A stretch of 64,000 bases of DNA from Caryophanales bacterium UBA6259 (GCA_002441135.1 DJVJ01000058.1:1-64000); one strand, 5' to 3'. Counted from the stretch's first letter, positions 51,496-61,381 are shown. Notes: generated by a model from the sequence alone, not told the origin. Numbers and translations: made by a program.

Positions 51496-52707
51496 TTATT
51501 TTGCTTGTGATAATGCATCTGCTTTTAAAGCTTCAGCTTTATCTGTACGCTCCCAAGGTACATTTAAGTCATTGCGACCAAAGTGACCATAAGCAGCTGT
51601 TTGGCGATAAATTGGTCTTCTTAAATCTAATTCTTTAATGATGCCAGCAGGGCGAAGGTCGAAATGCTTGCGTACTAGTTCAACTAATACATCTTCTTCT
51701 ACTTTTCCTGTGCCAAACGTATCAACACTAATGGATACTGGATGTGCAACTCCAATCGCATAAGCAAGCTGTACTTCACACTTGTCTGCTAGTCCAGCAG
51801 CAACAATGTTCTTCGCTACATAACGAGCAGCATATGCAGCAGAACGGTCTACCTTTGTTGGATCCTTTCCAGAGAACGCACCACCACCGTGACGAGCATA
51901 GCCACCATAGGTATCAACAATAATTTTACGTCCTGTTAAACCAGCATCCCCTTGTGGTCCGCCGATAACAAAGCGACCAGTTGGGTTGATGAAATATTTT
52001 GTGTTTTCATCTAAGTATTCAGCAGGAACCACTGGCTCAATAACATGCTTACGAATATCTGCTTGAATTTGCTCTAAGGTAACTTCTGGATGGTGTTGAG
52101 TAGAGATAACGATGGTATCAATACGAAGAGGCTTGTCTCCCTCATACTCTACAGTTACCTGAGTTTTACCATCTGGACGTAAGAAATCTAATGTTTCGTT
52201 TTTACGAACTTCAGTTAAACGACGGGATAGCTTATGGGCAATAGAGATTGGTAATGGCATTAATTCTGGAGTTTCATTAACAGCAAATCCAAACATTAAG
52301 CCTTGGTCTCCAGCTCCGATTGCATCGATTTCTTCATCAGACATTTGGCCTTCGCGAGATTCTAACGCTTGGTCAACACCCATTGCAATATCTGGTGATT
52401 GCTCATCAATGGAAGTTAAAACTGCACAGGTTTCTGCGTCAAAACCATATTTTGCTCTTGTATAACCAATTTCCTTAATGGTTTCACGAACCACCTTTGG
52501 AATATCCACATAGCAAGTGGTTGTAATTTCTCCAGCTACAAGTACCAAACCAGTAGTTACAGAGGTCTCTGCCGCTACCCTTGCATTTGGATCTTGCTCT
52601 AAAATTGCATCTAAAATCGCGTCAGAAATCTGGTCACAGATTTTGTCTGGATGACCTTCTGTTACAGATTCAGAAGTAAATAAATGACGACCTTTCTTTA
52701 ATGTCAT
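51496..52707 (-). CDS. metK: S-adenosylmethionine synthetase
   Basis: 403 residues. The enzyme makes SAM from methionine and ATP. Signatures: LFTSESVTEGHPDKICDQISDAILDA, GAGDQGLMFGFA, GGGAFSGKDPTKVDRSAAYAARY. The leader holds a SAM-I riboswitch and terminator, so the gene is shut off when SAM is high. Length and motifs are normal. Confidence 0.99.
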   Translation of the reverse strand: MTLKKGRHLFTSESVTEGHPDKICDQISDAILDAILEQDPNARVAAETSVTTGLVLVAGEITTTCYVDIPKVVRETIKEIGYTRAKYGFDAETCAVLTSIDEQSPDIAMGVDQALESREGQMSDEEIDAIGAGDQGLMFGFAVNETPELMPLPISIAHKLSRRLTEVRKNETLDFLRPDGKTQVTVEYEGDKPLRIDTIVISTQHHPEVTLEQIQADIRKHVIEPVVPAEYLDENTKYFINPTGRFVIGGPQGDAGLTGRKIIVDTYGGYARHGGGAFSGKDPTKVDRSAAYAARYVAKNIVAAGLADKCEVQLAYAIGVAHPVSISVDTFGTGKVEEDVLVELVRKHFDLRPAGIIKELDLRRPIYRQTAAYGHFGRNDLNVPWERTDKAEALKADALSQAK

Positions 52708-52840
52708 AGGAAATACCTCCTTATAGTTTTATTATGCACATCTATTCAAACGGTACTCATTTCCCAGCTTTTTCACTATTTTATTTAACAAAACAAACAT
52801 CACATCTGAGCTTGGTTTGCTTTTATTGTTTTAACGAAAA

Positions 52841-52869
52841 TAAAGCCTTCCAAATAGAGGAAGGCTTTT
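52841..52869 (-). terminator. Expression-platform terminator of the SAM riboswitch
   Basis: AAAGCCTTCC pairs with GGAAGGCTTT, followed on the minus strand by ATTTTCG. It lies between aptamer and metK. Confidence 0.9.
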
Positions 52870-52872
52870 AAA

Positions 52873-53031
52873 TGCTGAGCTACCTCTTATCTTTAGAATG
52901 ATAATACCATTCTCACAGGTTAGCACCTTATTATTCATGAATAGCAGCAAAAGATTATGTAATAGCTGTTCATCAATAATGGTTGCCGGACGTCATAGGG
53001 CCTGTCCCTCAGTCTGCTCGGGATAAGAGTA
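52873..53031 (-). promoter_or_regulatory. SAM-I (S-box) riboswitch of metK
   Basis: The minus strand starts ACTCTTATCCCGAGC, then GAGGGACAGGCCCTATGACGTCCGGCAACC in adjacent blocks, then GGTGCTAACCTGTGAGA and a closing AAGAGGTAGCTCAGC. These are the conserved S-box parts in order. It lies before the SAM synthetase gene. Confidence 0.95.
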
Positions 53032-53096
53032 TCCGTACAATTCTTTATAATAACGGATGTGAATATGGGTGTCAATTGTTTTTTAAACTTGGGAAG

Positions 53097-53205
53097 GTAG
53101 ATTATTTTCGCAACGTGTTCCGTTGTCCGCGCCTTTCTTTTGCTTTATTGCAACAGTGTAAGAAAGGCACTCCCAAAAGTCACTGCTTTTGCAAAAATAA
53201 TCTAC
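53097..53205 (-). repeat. Structured intergenic element 1, copy B
   Basis: Outer arms of 17 bases (53097-53113 and 53189-53205) and inner arms of 11 bases (53129-53139 and 53160-53170) pair. Loop blocks match copy A at 28888. In the outer arm GATTATTTT replaces GTAATTTT with the opposite arm changed to match. Like copy A it begins 32 bases after the stop of the upstream minus-strand gene. Confidence 0.7.
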
Positions 53206-53236
53206 TGAATTAAGCTAAAAAGACAAAAATAAGAAT

Positions 53237-54610
53237 TTAATCTTGGTCTTCTTCGTCGTCATGATCATCGTCATCTTGCTCTAACTCGATTTTAAGTTTT
53301 GTTCCGTCGGCAAATTTTACTTCTAGTTCAAATTCATTAACGTCAGCTGCATTTACTTCTACAGCTTTTAGAACAAGTTCCATTGCTTCTTCTTTGCTCA
53401 TATCTGAAGTTAGGTTAAAATCCTTTAACAGTTCTTCTAATTGAGTTTGGGCCTCTTTACCATTTATTTCAAGCTTAGAATCATCTGATTTTTCTTCAAT
53501 CTTTGCTTCTATTTTTCCATCGTCGTTTTTATATTTATACTCAAGTTTTTGATCATCTTTGCTTTCCACTTCAAGCTTAAACTCGATAATGCCATCTACT
53601 TCTTCTAAAGCTACTTCCTCAGTTACTAATGCGGCTTCTTCAACTACTCCCTCATTTACAACTAAAGATACTTTGTCACCAACTTTTAATTGATCAAAAG
53701 TTAAAAAACTTTCCTCATGCTCTACATAAATATCCGATGCAATTTCATAAGTTTGAGAAAGACCATTATATGTTTCAATTGTTATTGTACCAATTGTTTG
53801 CTCTACTACTTCCTCTTCTTCAATTGCTTCTTCTTCAATTGCTTCTTCTTCGGTTAGTTCAATGTTAGTAATTGTGCCCATTACAGTCACAGCACCATTT
53901 TCTTCTAAAATTCCATCGTTAGTTCTATTTAGTAATGTTGCCATTTCTGCTCTTGTCACATTCTTATTTGGCTTAAAGGTTTGGTCAGGGTAGCCTGTAA
54001 TAAGCTCCTCTTCTATTGCTACATTTACATAGCCAATTGAACCAGCAGGAATTTCAGCTGCATCTTTAAACTCTGGTATTTCTGTCATCATAGTTAAAGC
54101 TTCCTCTTCTAAACCAAGGGCTCTTACCAATAAGCTTGATACCCAAATTCTGCTTGCAGGCTTGTCTGGCTGTAGCTTGTCCTCTGATGCGTCAAATAAT
54201 CCGTTTTCAAGGGCAACAATAACATAACCTTTTGCCCATCCATATCTTTCGTTAATGAATTTAGCATCTTTAAAATGTAATTGTACATCTTCAAATTGAG
54301 CTGTTTTTGCTTCCTCTTCAAGTCCCATTAAACGAACAGCTGTTACAATTGCCTCTACGCGATTTACTGGCTGATTTGGACGGAATGTTCCATCTTCATA
54401 ACCAGAAAATACTTTTTTAGCTTGCATTTTGGCAATGTATTCAAAAGCCCATTGAGCTTCCTCTGAATCCTCAAATTCCATAATTACTTGTACACGACCA
54501 TCGTCATTTATTTCCGTTGTGACCTTCCCAGCAGCTAAGCTTTGATTAGCAAAGCTGAAAATTAGAGCAAAGGCTAATAAAACGCTAAAAATTTTCTTAA
54601 AATGAATCAT
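53237..54610 (-). CDS. S-layer-homology domain protein
   Basis: 457 residues with a signal peptide (IFSVLLAFALIFSFANQSLAAG). Three SLH repeats (about 60-230) anchor it to the wall polymer: KKVFSGYEDGTFRPNQPVNRVEAIVTAV, the divergent YVIVALENGLFDASEDKLQPDKPASRIWVSS, and ELITGYPDQTFKPNKNVTRAEMATLL. An acidic hinge EEEAIEEEAIEEEEVVEQ and a region of short strands (DUF5666-like, IYVEHEESFLTFDQLKVGDKVSLVVN) follow. The C-terminus is very acidic (QDDDDHDDEEDQD), maybe for calcium. Role unknown. AAAGGAGG precedes ATG 54610. Confidence 0.9.
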   Translation of the reverse strand: MIHFKKIFSVLLAFALIFSFANQSLAAGKVTTEINDDGRVQVIMEFEDSEEAQWAFEYIAKMQAKKVFSGYEDGTFRPNQPVNRVEAIVTAVRLMGLEEEAKTAQFEDVQLHFKDAKFINERYGWAKGYVIVALENGLFDASEDKLQPDKPASRIWVSSLLVRALGLEEEALTMMTEIPEFKDAAEIPAGSIGYVNVAIEEELITGYPDQTFKPNKNVTRAEMATLLNRTNDGILEENGAVTVMGTITNIELTEEEAIEEEAIEEEEVVEQTIGTITIETYNGLSQTYEIASDIYVEHEESFLTFDQLKVGDKVSLVVNEGVVEEAALVTEEVALEEVDGIIEFKLEVESKDDQKLEYKYKNDDGKIEAKIEEKSDDSKLEINGKEAQTQLEELLKDFNLTSDMSKEEAMELVLKAVEVNAADVNEFELEVKFADGTKLKIELEQDDDDHDDEEDQD

Positions 54611-54926
54611 ATTTTTTCCTCCTTTTAATTTTAAAAAATCTTGTCCTGCTTCTATATGTATCGAGATGATTCACCCTTTTTTTGAGGGTTAGAAGCAGTT
54701 TCGAGAAAGTTCCTCATTTTGAACTAGCATAATATTCCATATATTACGAAAGTCATATATAACTCAAAAAAATACAATTTTAATAAATTAATGGGAATAA
54801 AACGGGTTACATTTTCGCAAATTAAAAGCATATGAAAGAGCCACTGGTATCTCCAAACCAGTGGCTCACTAAAAGGTACAGATAGATATGCAGTTTTTCA
54901 GAGTAAGTTAGAGGTTTAATTTAATG
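54611..54926. other. Leader of the SLH gene and spore-gene terminator
   Basis: No gene. On the minus strand CTGCTTCTA (54698-54690) pairs with TAGAAGCAG (54654-54646), and the enclosed AACCCTC with GGGTG, giving a leader hairpin just before the ribosome site of the SLH gene. The rest is AT-rich; the spore gene terminator is at 54833-54868. Confidence 0.6.
54833..54868 (-). terminator. Terminator of the spore protein gene
   Basis: GAGCCACTGG pairs perfectly with CCAGTGGCTC, followed on the minus strand by TTTCATATG. Confidence 0.85.
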
Positions 54927-55145
54927 CTAAAATCCAAAAATGGTTTTCTCTGCATCTTGAACTAACTTACGAGTCATGGAGCCTCCTACCGCTCCACAGT
55001 CTCTTGATGAAATATTCCCCCAATAATCTTCACTACCTTGATAAACGGGAATACCAAGCTCTGCAGCAATCTCATACTTCATATTGTCTAATGCTTGATG
55101 AGCCTCAGGTACTAATTGTTGTTTTCCCCATTGCCCTCTTGCCAT
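54927..55145 (-). CDS. Alpha/beta-type small acid-soluble spore protein
   Basis: 72 residues from ATG 55145 with AAGGAGGTG upstream. It coats and protects DNA in the spore. The core is LDNMKYEIAAELGIP, with the GPR protease site region, and NISSRDCGAVGGSMTRKLVQDAEKTI. A Cys replaces the residue usually found in RxxGxVGG (RDCGAVGG). It proves a spore-forming host and should be read by sigma-G late in the forespore. Confidence 0.96.
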   Translation of the reverse strand: MARGQWGKQQLVPEAHQALDNMKYEIAAELGIPVYQGSEDYWGNISSRDCGAVGGSMTRKLVQDAEKTIFGF

Positions 55146-55323
55146 GATTTTCACCTCCTTCTTGGTGAGGTAAGTTTATTATTGGCACTTTGGGCTTATG
55201 CTAAACTGTTTAGATTGTGGCATGAATGGTAACTTTTCCTTTATGTTGGACTATTTTAAAACAATCTATGATATGATATTTTATATAGAAAAGAAATTGC
55301 TATATAGAGGGGATTGATTACAA

Positions 55324-55608
55324 ATGCTAACACCTGAGGATATTTTTGAAAAAGAATTTAAAAAATCAATGCGTGGATATGATATTGATGAGGTTAATGA
55401 ATTTTTGGATCAGATTATTCAAGACTATGGACGTTTATTAGAAGAAAATAAAACAATCAAGAAAGAGCTACAACAATTAAAATCAACAAAATCAAGAAAT
55501 GATATACATAACTCTAATATTTTTGATGAATTACCAAAAGAAAAAGATCCGATACAAGATTTAATTAAACGAGTAGAAGCTCTAGAGAAAAAGACTAAGT
55601 ATTTATAG
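55324..55608 (+). CDS. gpsB: Cell division protein GpsB
   Basis: 94 residues with the DivIVA-type N-terminal membrane-curvature domain: LTPEDIFEKEFKKSMRGYDIDEVNEFLDQIIQDYGRLLEENKTIKKELQQL, then a linker and the C-terminal trimer helix DLIKRVEALEKKTK. GpsB moves penicillin-binding proteins between side wall and septum. It is a single-gene unit with its own terminator. Confidence 0.95.
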   Translation: MLTPEDIFEKEFKKSMRGYDIDEVNEFLDQIIQDYGRLLEENKTIKKELQQLKSTKSRNDIHNSNIFDELPKEKDPIQDLIKRVEALEKKTKYL

Positions 55609-55610
55609 GA

Positions 55611-55646
55611 AAAAGCAGTTGGGGGATTAACCCAACTGCTTTTTTG
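55611..55646. terminator. Bidirectional terminator after gpsB
   Basis: AAAAGCAGTTGGG pairs with CCCAACTGCTTTT, with T runs on either side. It lies between gpsB and the convergent surface protein gene. Confidence 0.9.
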
Positions 55647-55662
55647 GTTAGTATTTGGAAAA

Positions 55663-58600
55663 CTAATAATGCAATGCTTCAAGTAGCATATAAATCATTT
55701 TTGCAGCTTCTGCTCTTGTTGCATTTTTATTTGGCCTAAAGGTATTATCTTCTTGGTATCCATTAATAATCTGATGGTTAAAATTAATATTAATCGCTGA
55801 TTTAGCCCAAAATGGAATTTGATTATCATCTGCAAAAGTCGTCTCATTTCCACTATCTAAATCCTGGCCTAAGCCTCTTGCAATCATAACCGCCATTTCT
55901 GCTCTTGTAATTAATTGATCTGGTTTAAAAACTTTAAGTCCATTTTCTCCTTCATATCCTAAAATTAGCTTATTATTATAAGCTGTTAAGATATAAGGCT
56001 TTGCCCAATCAGGGATTTGAGCATTATCCGCAAAAACTGTTGCTAAATTTTCAGTAGAATTTAATTCTAAGTTCAAAGCCTCCACTAGCATTTTAGCAAA
56101 TTGTGCTCTTGTAACATTTTCATCCGGCATAAATGTTTGATTAGCAAAGCCATTAATTACACCTAGACCAATTAAACGTTTAGAATATTGGTTTGCCCAA
56201 TGATTATTAAGGTCTTTTAGAGTTAATTCTGCGTAAGAGAATACAGCAAATTTTGTTAAGTGATTTGTATTAAAAGTAATTATTTGTTCAGTTTCATTGA
56301 AATCTCCACCGATGAATACCCACTTTTCTTTTGATTCATTATAGTAGTAAACTGCTGGTACATTTCCGTCTAGGATTTCATTTTGATTATAGACTAATGA
56401 CACCATAATTGGTTTCACAAAGGTATTTCCAGTAGTACTTGTAATCTCTACTACTGAACTAACTGCCACTAGATCATTGTTTGAAAGAGTTTCTTCTACT
56501 TTTGTAATATTAATGGTTCCATCTGCTGGAAGTGCACCCGCTGGTACAACAACCTTTGCAACGCCAGCTAATTCAACAGCACCTCCAACATTAGCTTCAA
56601 TCTCTTCGCTAATAGTATTTGCATCAGGTAGGATTAGACTACCTCCAACTCCTCCACCACTTGAGCTTGATGGTACAACTACCAATTCTAAAGGTCCTTT
56701 ATCCATAATTAACTGATGTCCATATAAGTCTTTTGAAAATTCCTTCTGAACCATTATATTATAATTACCTGGAATTAATGCTTCATCTGGAGTCCAGCGA
56801 ATAACATTGTAAGCATTATCAACGCTACTATATTCATCGTATCCTGATGTTACATTAGTTTTATAAAAACTGATCTTGCCAGGTATCACATTTAGGCTCG
56901 AATCTTTTACTACAATCTTCGATTCATCCACCGAAGATTTATCCATCCAAACATTAAATTGAATTTCAAATGCTCCAGCCTGTTTTACAAATTCCATATT
57001 TTCCACTTCTGGTTTCGTGTTTTTGACAAGCTGAACATGAACATCAGTTCTTGGTGGCGGAATAATAATTCCTGTACCATTATCATCTGCTATAGTTGAC
57101 AAATATTTACCATTAGGATCTACAAAACGAACACGATAAAGCCCTTCTGGTACATCCCATCCATAATGCCCTTCTGCATCTGTATACTGTGGGTTAACTT
57201 GACCATACTTATCCGCTTCCCACATATACCAAGTATTATCGGTCTCATTAAAAATTTCAGCTGTCGCCTTTATTCCTTGAATTGGCTTTCCAGTAACTTT
57301 ATCCGTTACATTTCCACTTGGATCAATAAGGATTAAGATTTGAACTAATGGTAGTTCAACGTCGAATAAATCATTCCCTAATTGGTATTGATAATGAAGA
57401 ACAATGCTTTCTTCACCTGCGCCTCTCCATCCATATGGAACTTCAACTTGGTACCCCTCATCGGTGCTAACTAATTCATAGGTACTTCCTAAAAACTCCA
57501 CTTTTAAGCTACCCGCAGCAATTTTTTCAGAGCCCTCAAATGTAAAATCAATAGTAATTGGTGTTGTTTCTGTAACAGCTAAGGACGGAACACCGATATA
57601 TGGATTTGTACTTACATCCTTATTCCATCCTGCATTGATAACAACTGCTGAGACCTTTGGAATCGTCGCATCATATAGTACTTTTATTTGCTTTGAAGGA
57701 TTTGACCACTGGTCACCTTTTTTAGACCGGACAAATAAAACATGTTCTTCTGCAGCATCTGGCGCTGAATTGGTTAACTTTATTTTTTTACTCCAATACT
57801 TTCCGTTCGTTTTGGCTGTTGCTAATAAACGTACAGTACTCGGTTGGTCTGCTTTGCCTTCGTAAATATATACCTCAGCATCGGCCATTGCTTCACCATA
57901 AACAGTAACTTCTCCCGTACTTGTAGCATTTGGAGCTTTGAAGGTTACAAAAGCAAGAGATGTCAAGGCAGAGCCCAAGCTTTCCTCCTTTAAACTTTCT
58001 CCTGTTCCATAAAACCCTTTAGCATTCGCTGAAAGTGTCATTTCTTGATTTAAATCAGATTTTACTCTTACCTGAACAGTTATTATTCCTTCCTCTAAAT
58101 AAGCTAATTGCTCAAAATTCACGGTTAAAGTATGGGTTTCTAAATTTACTACATCATCAAGAACTAAATTTTCAGAAATCCCTAATTTGTTTCTTGTTGC
58201 TGCTATTACCGTTGCTTCTTTTGGATAGGCAAATTGAATTGAAGCATTCTCTACCGCTTGTTTGGATTGATTGTTATTTTTATATTTGATTTGATAAGTA
58301 ATGGCTTCATTAGGACTAACAACAGTCTTATTTACCTTTAAATAATTTTCTTCTGGATTAGAGAATACTTTGGAATTATACCCTTTTTTATAAAGTTGAA
58401 AATCTTTGGTAACAGTGGATTCTGGTTCTAAATTAACGGAATCCTGTTGGTCAATATAGTTTTGATAGTTATAGGTTTCAATGACAAAGCCATTATCCTT
58501 GTTGTTATCCGTTACACCTAGTCCTTTGATTTGGTATTTACCATTTTCATCCGTTCTACCAAAGCCATAAACCGAGAAGTCAGGATTATAAACAGTTACA

Positions 58601-60105
58601 TAAGTGTTTTTAATTCCTATACTAGTTTCGAAATCCAGAACACTTCCTTCTACTTTTGCTGATTGTTTCATCATGATAGGATCAAGGACATTATCCCCAT
58701 TAGTTATATGTATACCTTGGATATTTTGATTTACATAACGCCCAGTAGGGTCATAAATTTCTAACAGATAATTAGAACTGTCAGTGAGCTTATTTAACGA
58801 AAAGCTTCCATCAGTTGGTGAGGAAGTAGCATTTGCCCATCCTCCATAGCCTTCTAAATCATAAGCGAAAATTTGGAAAGCTACATCGGTAATTGGAGTC
58901 CCTTCCGTATTAATTATTGTACCAGTAGCGGTATTACCTTGACTAAGTGCAATTGGGTTTGGGCTATCTAAATTCACTTCATTTAAATTAACGTAGAAAC
59001 TGGTTTCATAAGGTAAATAGTCTTCATGCCAAATATTAAGATAATATTCACTGCCTAAGTTTTCGTTATATGGAACATCAAGACTAAAGCTTCCATTTCC
59101 ATCGGTTATTACTTCGTTCCAATAATAGCCTTGATCTTCCCAAACACTAATATAAGCACCTTGAACTTTATTCCCGCTTAAGTTATAAATGGTTCCATGT
59201 ACTTTTGATAATGCTTTTTTTGATTCAAGAGTAATAACACCTAGATCAAGACCATCTTCTACATGATTTTCAGTAAGAATAATCTCTTGATTTACCCTTT
59301 TATAAAATGGACCGTCAATCATGAGCTTGTAAGCCCCTAATGGCAAATCTTGAAAGTAAAAAGGATATTCCATATTAATATCTTCTAATGAAATAGTTTG
59401 AACTTCATGAATTTCTTTCTCTTCGCTAGTTATATAATCTTCATTACTTAAATAAATAGTTACTTTCTTTTCCCAATCATTTTCACCCTTAAATTCAGCT
59501 TTAATTTTCCCTGAAATATTAGCTGTTGGTTCTTGTTGAACCTTTACTAACTGGTTAGTTACTTCTACTGGTACATAATTTACATTTTCATCAATCACTT
59601 TAGCGGAGTTATTTATCCAGTATAAAGAAGTCTCTTTTACTTCCTCATTGACCCACCGGAAATAATAAGTTGCAATCTTTCCTGAGCTTAATAACTCTGA
59701 TTTTGGCTCTCCTTGATAGGATACTGCCAGTTGTTGAGTAAGAATTGAGCTATCATTACCAGTTGAAATATAGCCATTTTGCAAAACTAATAAGTCAGCT
59801 ATATTCTTATCAAATACTTCGCCTAAAACGCCTTTAGTAGTCAATGTATAGCTTTCTGGATTTACTAATTCTAAGACAGATGAATCAAACTGAAATTCAT
59901 ATTGAACACCATATACATTATCTGAGCCACTTATCACAACATTTACTGGAAATACTTCTCCTAAAACAGGGTCTGTACCTTCCTCTGTCCCTATCTGAAA
60001 TGATAACTGCGAAGTTGTTGCTTCATTCGCGAAAACGGAAATAGGAAGTAAGGTGAATAAAAGTAGCACAGAAAGTAGCATTGACAATATACGTTTTATT
60101 TTCAT
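55663..60105 (-). CDS. Giant cohesin-repeat-SLH surface protein
   Basis: 1480 residues from ATG 60105. Signal peptide MKIKRILSMLLSVLLLFTLLPISVFANEA. Residues about 25-190 are cohesin-like (LGEVFPVNVVISGSDNVYGVQYEFQFDSSVLELVN). Several carboxypeptidase-regulatory/beta-sandwich repeats follow (about 200-580; for example ISGKIKAEFKGENDWEKKVTIYLS, VHGTIYNLSGNKVQGAYISVWED), then DUF11-like and Ig-like domains and an Ig-like strand module with LTLVY. The last 190 residues are three SLH repeats (VINGFANQTFMPDENVTRAQFAKMLV, LILGYEGENGLKVFKPDQLITRAEMAVMIA, IINGYQEDNTFRPNKNATRAEAAKMIY). It should stand on the cell wall and present a cohesin outward. Confidence 0.88.
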   Translation of the reverse strand: MKIKRILSMLLSVLLLFTLLPISVFANEATTSQLSFQIGTEEGTDPVLGEVFPVNVVISGSDNVYGVQYEFQFDSSVLELVNPESYTLTTKGVLGEVFDKNIADLLVLQNGYISTGNDSSILTQQLAVSYQGEPKSELLSSGKIATYYFRWVNEEVKETSLYWINNSAKVIDENVNYVPVEVTNQLVKVQQEPTANISGKIKAEFKGENDWEKKVTIYLSNEDYITSEEKEIHEVQTISLEDINMEYPFYFQDLPLGAYKLMIDGPFYKRVNQEIILTENHVEDGLDLGVITLESKKALSKVHGTIYNLSGNKVQGAYISVWEDQGYYWNEVITDGNGSFSLDVPYNENLGSEYYLNIWHEDYLPYETSFYVNLNEVNLDSPNPIALSQGNTATGTIINTEGTPITDVAFQIFAYDLEGYGGWANATSSPTDGSFSLNKLTDSSNYLLEIYDPTGRYVNQNIQGIHITNGDNVLDPIMMKQSAKVEGSVLDFETSIGIKNTYVTVYNPDFSVYGFGRTDENGKYQIKGLGVTDNNKDNGFVIETYNYQNYIDQQDSVNLEPESTVTKDFQLYKKGYNSKVFSNPEENYLKVNKTVVSPNEAITYQIKYKNNNQSKQAVENASIQFAYPKEATVIAATRNKLGISENLVLDDVVNLETHTLTVNFEQLAYLEEGIITVQVRVKSDLNQEMTLSANAKGFYGTGESLKEESLGSALTSLAFVTFKAPNATSTGEVTVYGEAMADAEVYIYEGKADQPSTVRLLATAKTNGKYWSKKIKLTNSAPDAAEEHVLFVRSKKGDQWSNPSKQIKVLYDATIPKVSAVVINAGWNKDVSTNPYIGVPSLAVTETTPITIDFTFEGSEKIAAGSLKVEFLGSTYELVSTDEGYQVEVPYGWRGAGEESIVLHYQYQLGNDLFDVELPLVQILILIDPSGNVTDKVTGKPIQGIKATAEIFNETDNTWYMWEADKYGQVNPQYTDAEGHYGWDVPEGLYRVRFVDPNGKYLSTIADDNGTGIIIPPPRTDVHVQLVKNTKPEVENMEFVKQAGAFEIQFNVWMDKSSVDESKIVVKDSSLNVIPGKISFYKTNVTSGYDEYSSVDNAYNVIRWTPDEALIPGNYNIMVQKEFSKDLYGHQLIMDKGPLELVVVPSSSSGGGVGGSLILPDANTISEEIEANVGGAVELAGVAKVVVPAGALPADGTINITKVEETLSNNDLVAVSSVVEITSTTGNTFVKPIMVSLVYNQNEILDGNVPAVYYYNESKEKWVFIGGDFNETEQIITFNTNHLTKFAVFSYAELTLKDLNNHWANQYSKRLIGLGVINGFANQTFMPDENVTRAQFAKMLVEALNLELNSTENLATVFADNAQIPDWAKPYILTAYNNKLILGYEGENGLKVFKPDQLITRAEMAVMIARGLGQDLDSGNETTFADDNQIPFWAKSAININFNHQIINGYQEDNTFRPNKNATRAEAAKMIYMLLEALHY

Positions 60106-60115
60106 ATATTTATCT

Positions 60116-61381
60116 CTACCTTCCAATTGGATTATAATCTATTAATCTAGTAACTAATACAGCAACTTCTGCTCTAGTAGCAGGTGCCGTTGGATCAAAG
60201 GTATTTGAATTCTTGCCTTTAATTAAGCCTTCGGTGTATGCTATCATAATCCCATTTTTTGACCAATCGTTCGGAATATCAGTAAATGGAACCACTAAAT
60301 TTTCTACATTATACTTGCTCTCTAAGTGCAATGCTCTTACTATTATTGTTGCTATTTCCCCCCTAGTAATTGTTCCCTTTGGGGAAAATTGAAGCTGTCC
60401 ATTATTACTTCGTCCAATCATTAATTGATGAAAAGCTACAGTCTGAATTGCTTCATTAAACCACTCATTTTGTTCTACATCGATATAATTGGTTAAAGTA
60501 GTTGTAGTCGCTTTTTCAAGCTCAAGTGCTCTAGCTAAGATAGTGGCAAACTCAGCGCGAGTTGTTAGTCCGCTAGGTTTAAAGTTTCCATCCTGTCCTC
60601 CTGTAAAAATCCCCAATTCTGATAATCTTTTAATAGAATCAAATGCCCATGGCATTTCCTTTATCTCATTTAGATCCTTATATTCCTCTACTTTCTTTTC
60701 TTTACCTCTTGGGAATTGATTAACTGGTTCTAGCTCCAAATCTGGTGCCTGTCCATTATTCTCATCATCAGAAGGGGAACCATTAATTGGTCCAGTTGAT
60801 GCTGGGGGCTCTGGTAAGGTTGGAATAGACCCACCTTCATCTTCTGAATTTACTGTTAATGTAATGTCTTTCTTGGTATGTGATAGTTCAATACCTGGTT
60901 TATCCTTTTGAATAAAGATAGATTTTTGAATTTGTATTGCTGTTTCTCCACCTTTTAGAACCTTAAAGGGGATAGAATAAAGTACTCCTGAACCACTAAA
61001 TGGCACTGCCTTGCTATAATTACTTGTTGCAAATTGAACGAATCCATTCTCTATTTTATTTATTCCAATTTGGTAGTCAGTTGTTTTTAAATTGGAGTAT
61101 ACGGAACCAAAAGTTGCCTTGTTTTGCTGTGGCTCTATAAAAGTTGAATCGTAGCTTAAATCTACTTGAAATGATGAAATATTAGCGTATGGTCCATCAA
61201 AATTTTTCAAGCTTACTTTTAATGTAAAGATATCGTCCTTTTCTAATGTATCTTTATCAATTAAAAGTTCAACTAACGGAGCTGTGGCAGCATTTATTTT
61301 TATAGGAAGAAAGGTCATAACAAGAGATAAAATCAATGTAAAAGTCAAAATGAGAGAAATGCTTTTGTTCTTTTTTAGCAC
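60116..61381 (-). CDS. Cohesin-SLH surface anchor protein
   Basis: 421 residues. GTG 61381 is preferred, since AGGTG is 6 bases before it; GTG 61390 is the alternative. A signal peptide (SLILTFTLILSLVMTFLPIKINAA) is followed by a cohesin domain (about 35-190: LLIDKDTLEKDDIFTLKVSLKNFDGPYANISSFQVDLSYDSTFIEPQ), a Pro/Ser/Gly linker and three SLH repeats (LGIFTGGQDGNFKPSGLTTRAEFATILA, LMIGRSNNGQLQFSPKGTITRGEIATIIV, LIKGKNSNTFDPTAPATRAEVAVLV). This is the layout of cellulosome anchor proteins. It ends 10 bases before the giant SLH gene, so the two are cotranscribed. Confidence 0.9.
   Translation of the reverse strand: MLKKNKSISLILTFTLILSLVMTFLPIKINAATAPLVELLIDKDTLEKDDIFTLKVSLKNFDGPYANISSFQVDLSYDSTFIEPQQNKATFGSVYSNLKTTDYQIGINKIENGFVQFATSNYSKAVPFSGSGVLYSIPFKVLKGGETAIQIQKSIFIQKDKPGIELSHTKKDITLTVNSEDEGGSIPTLPEPPASTGPINGSPSDDENNGQAPDLELEPVNQFPRGKEKKVEEYKDLNEIKEMPWAFDSIKRLSELGIFTGGQDGNFKPSGLTTRAEFATILARALELEKATTTTLTNYIDVEQNEWFNEAIQTVAFHQLMIGRSNNGQLQFSPKGTITRGEIATIIVRALHLESKYNVENLVVPFTDIPNDWSKNGIMIAYTEGLIKGKNSNTFDPTAPATRAEVAVLVTRLIDYNPIGR

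Larger units (their letters stand above)
52708..53236. other. metK leader and intergenic element region
   Basis: No gene is supported. In minus-strand order the region holds structured element 1 copy B (53097-53205), the SAM-I riboswitch (52873-53031), its terminator (52841-52869) and a 130-base leader tail. I could not fix a promoter between 53040 and 53095, where it should lie. Confidence 0.75.

Noticed and set aside
55663..60105. Several + strand frames of 60-90 codons inside the giant surface gene
   Set aside because: They have no ribosome sites, follow the codon shadow of the repeats and overlap a clear long gene.
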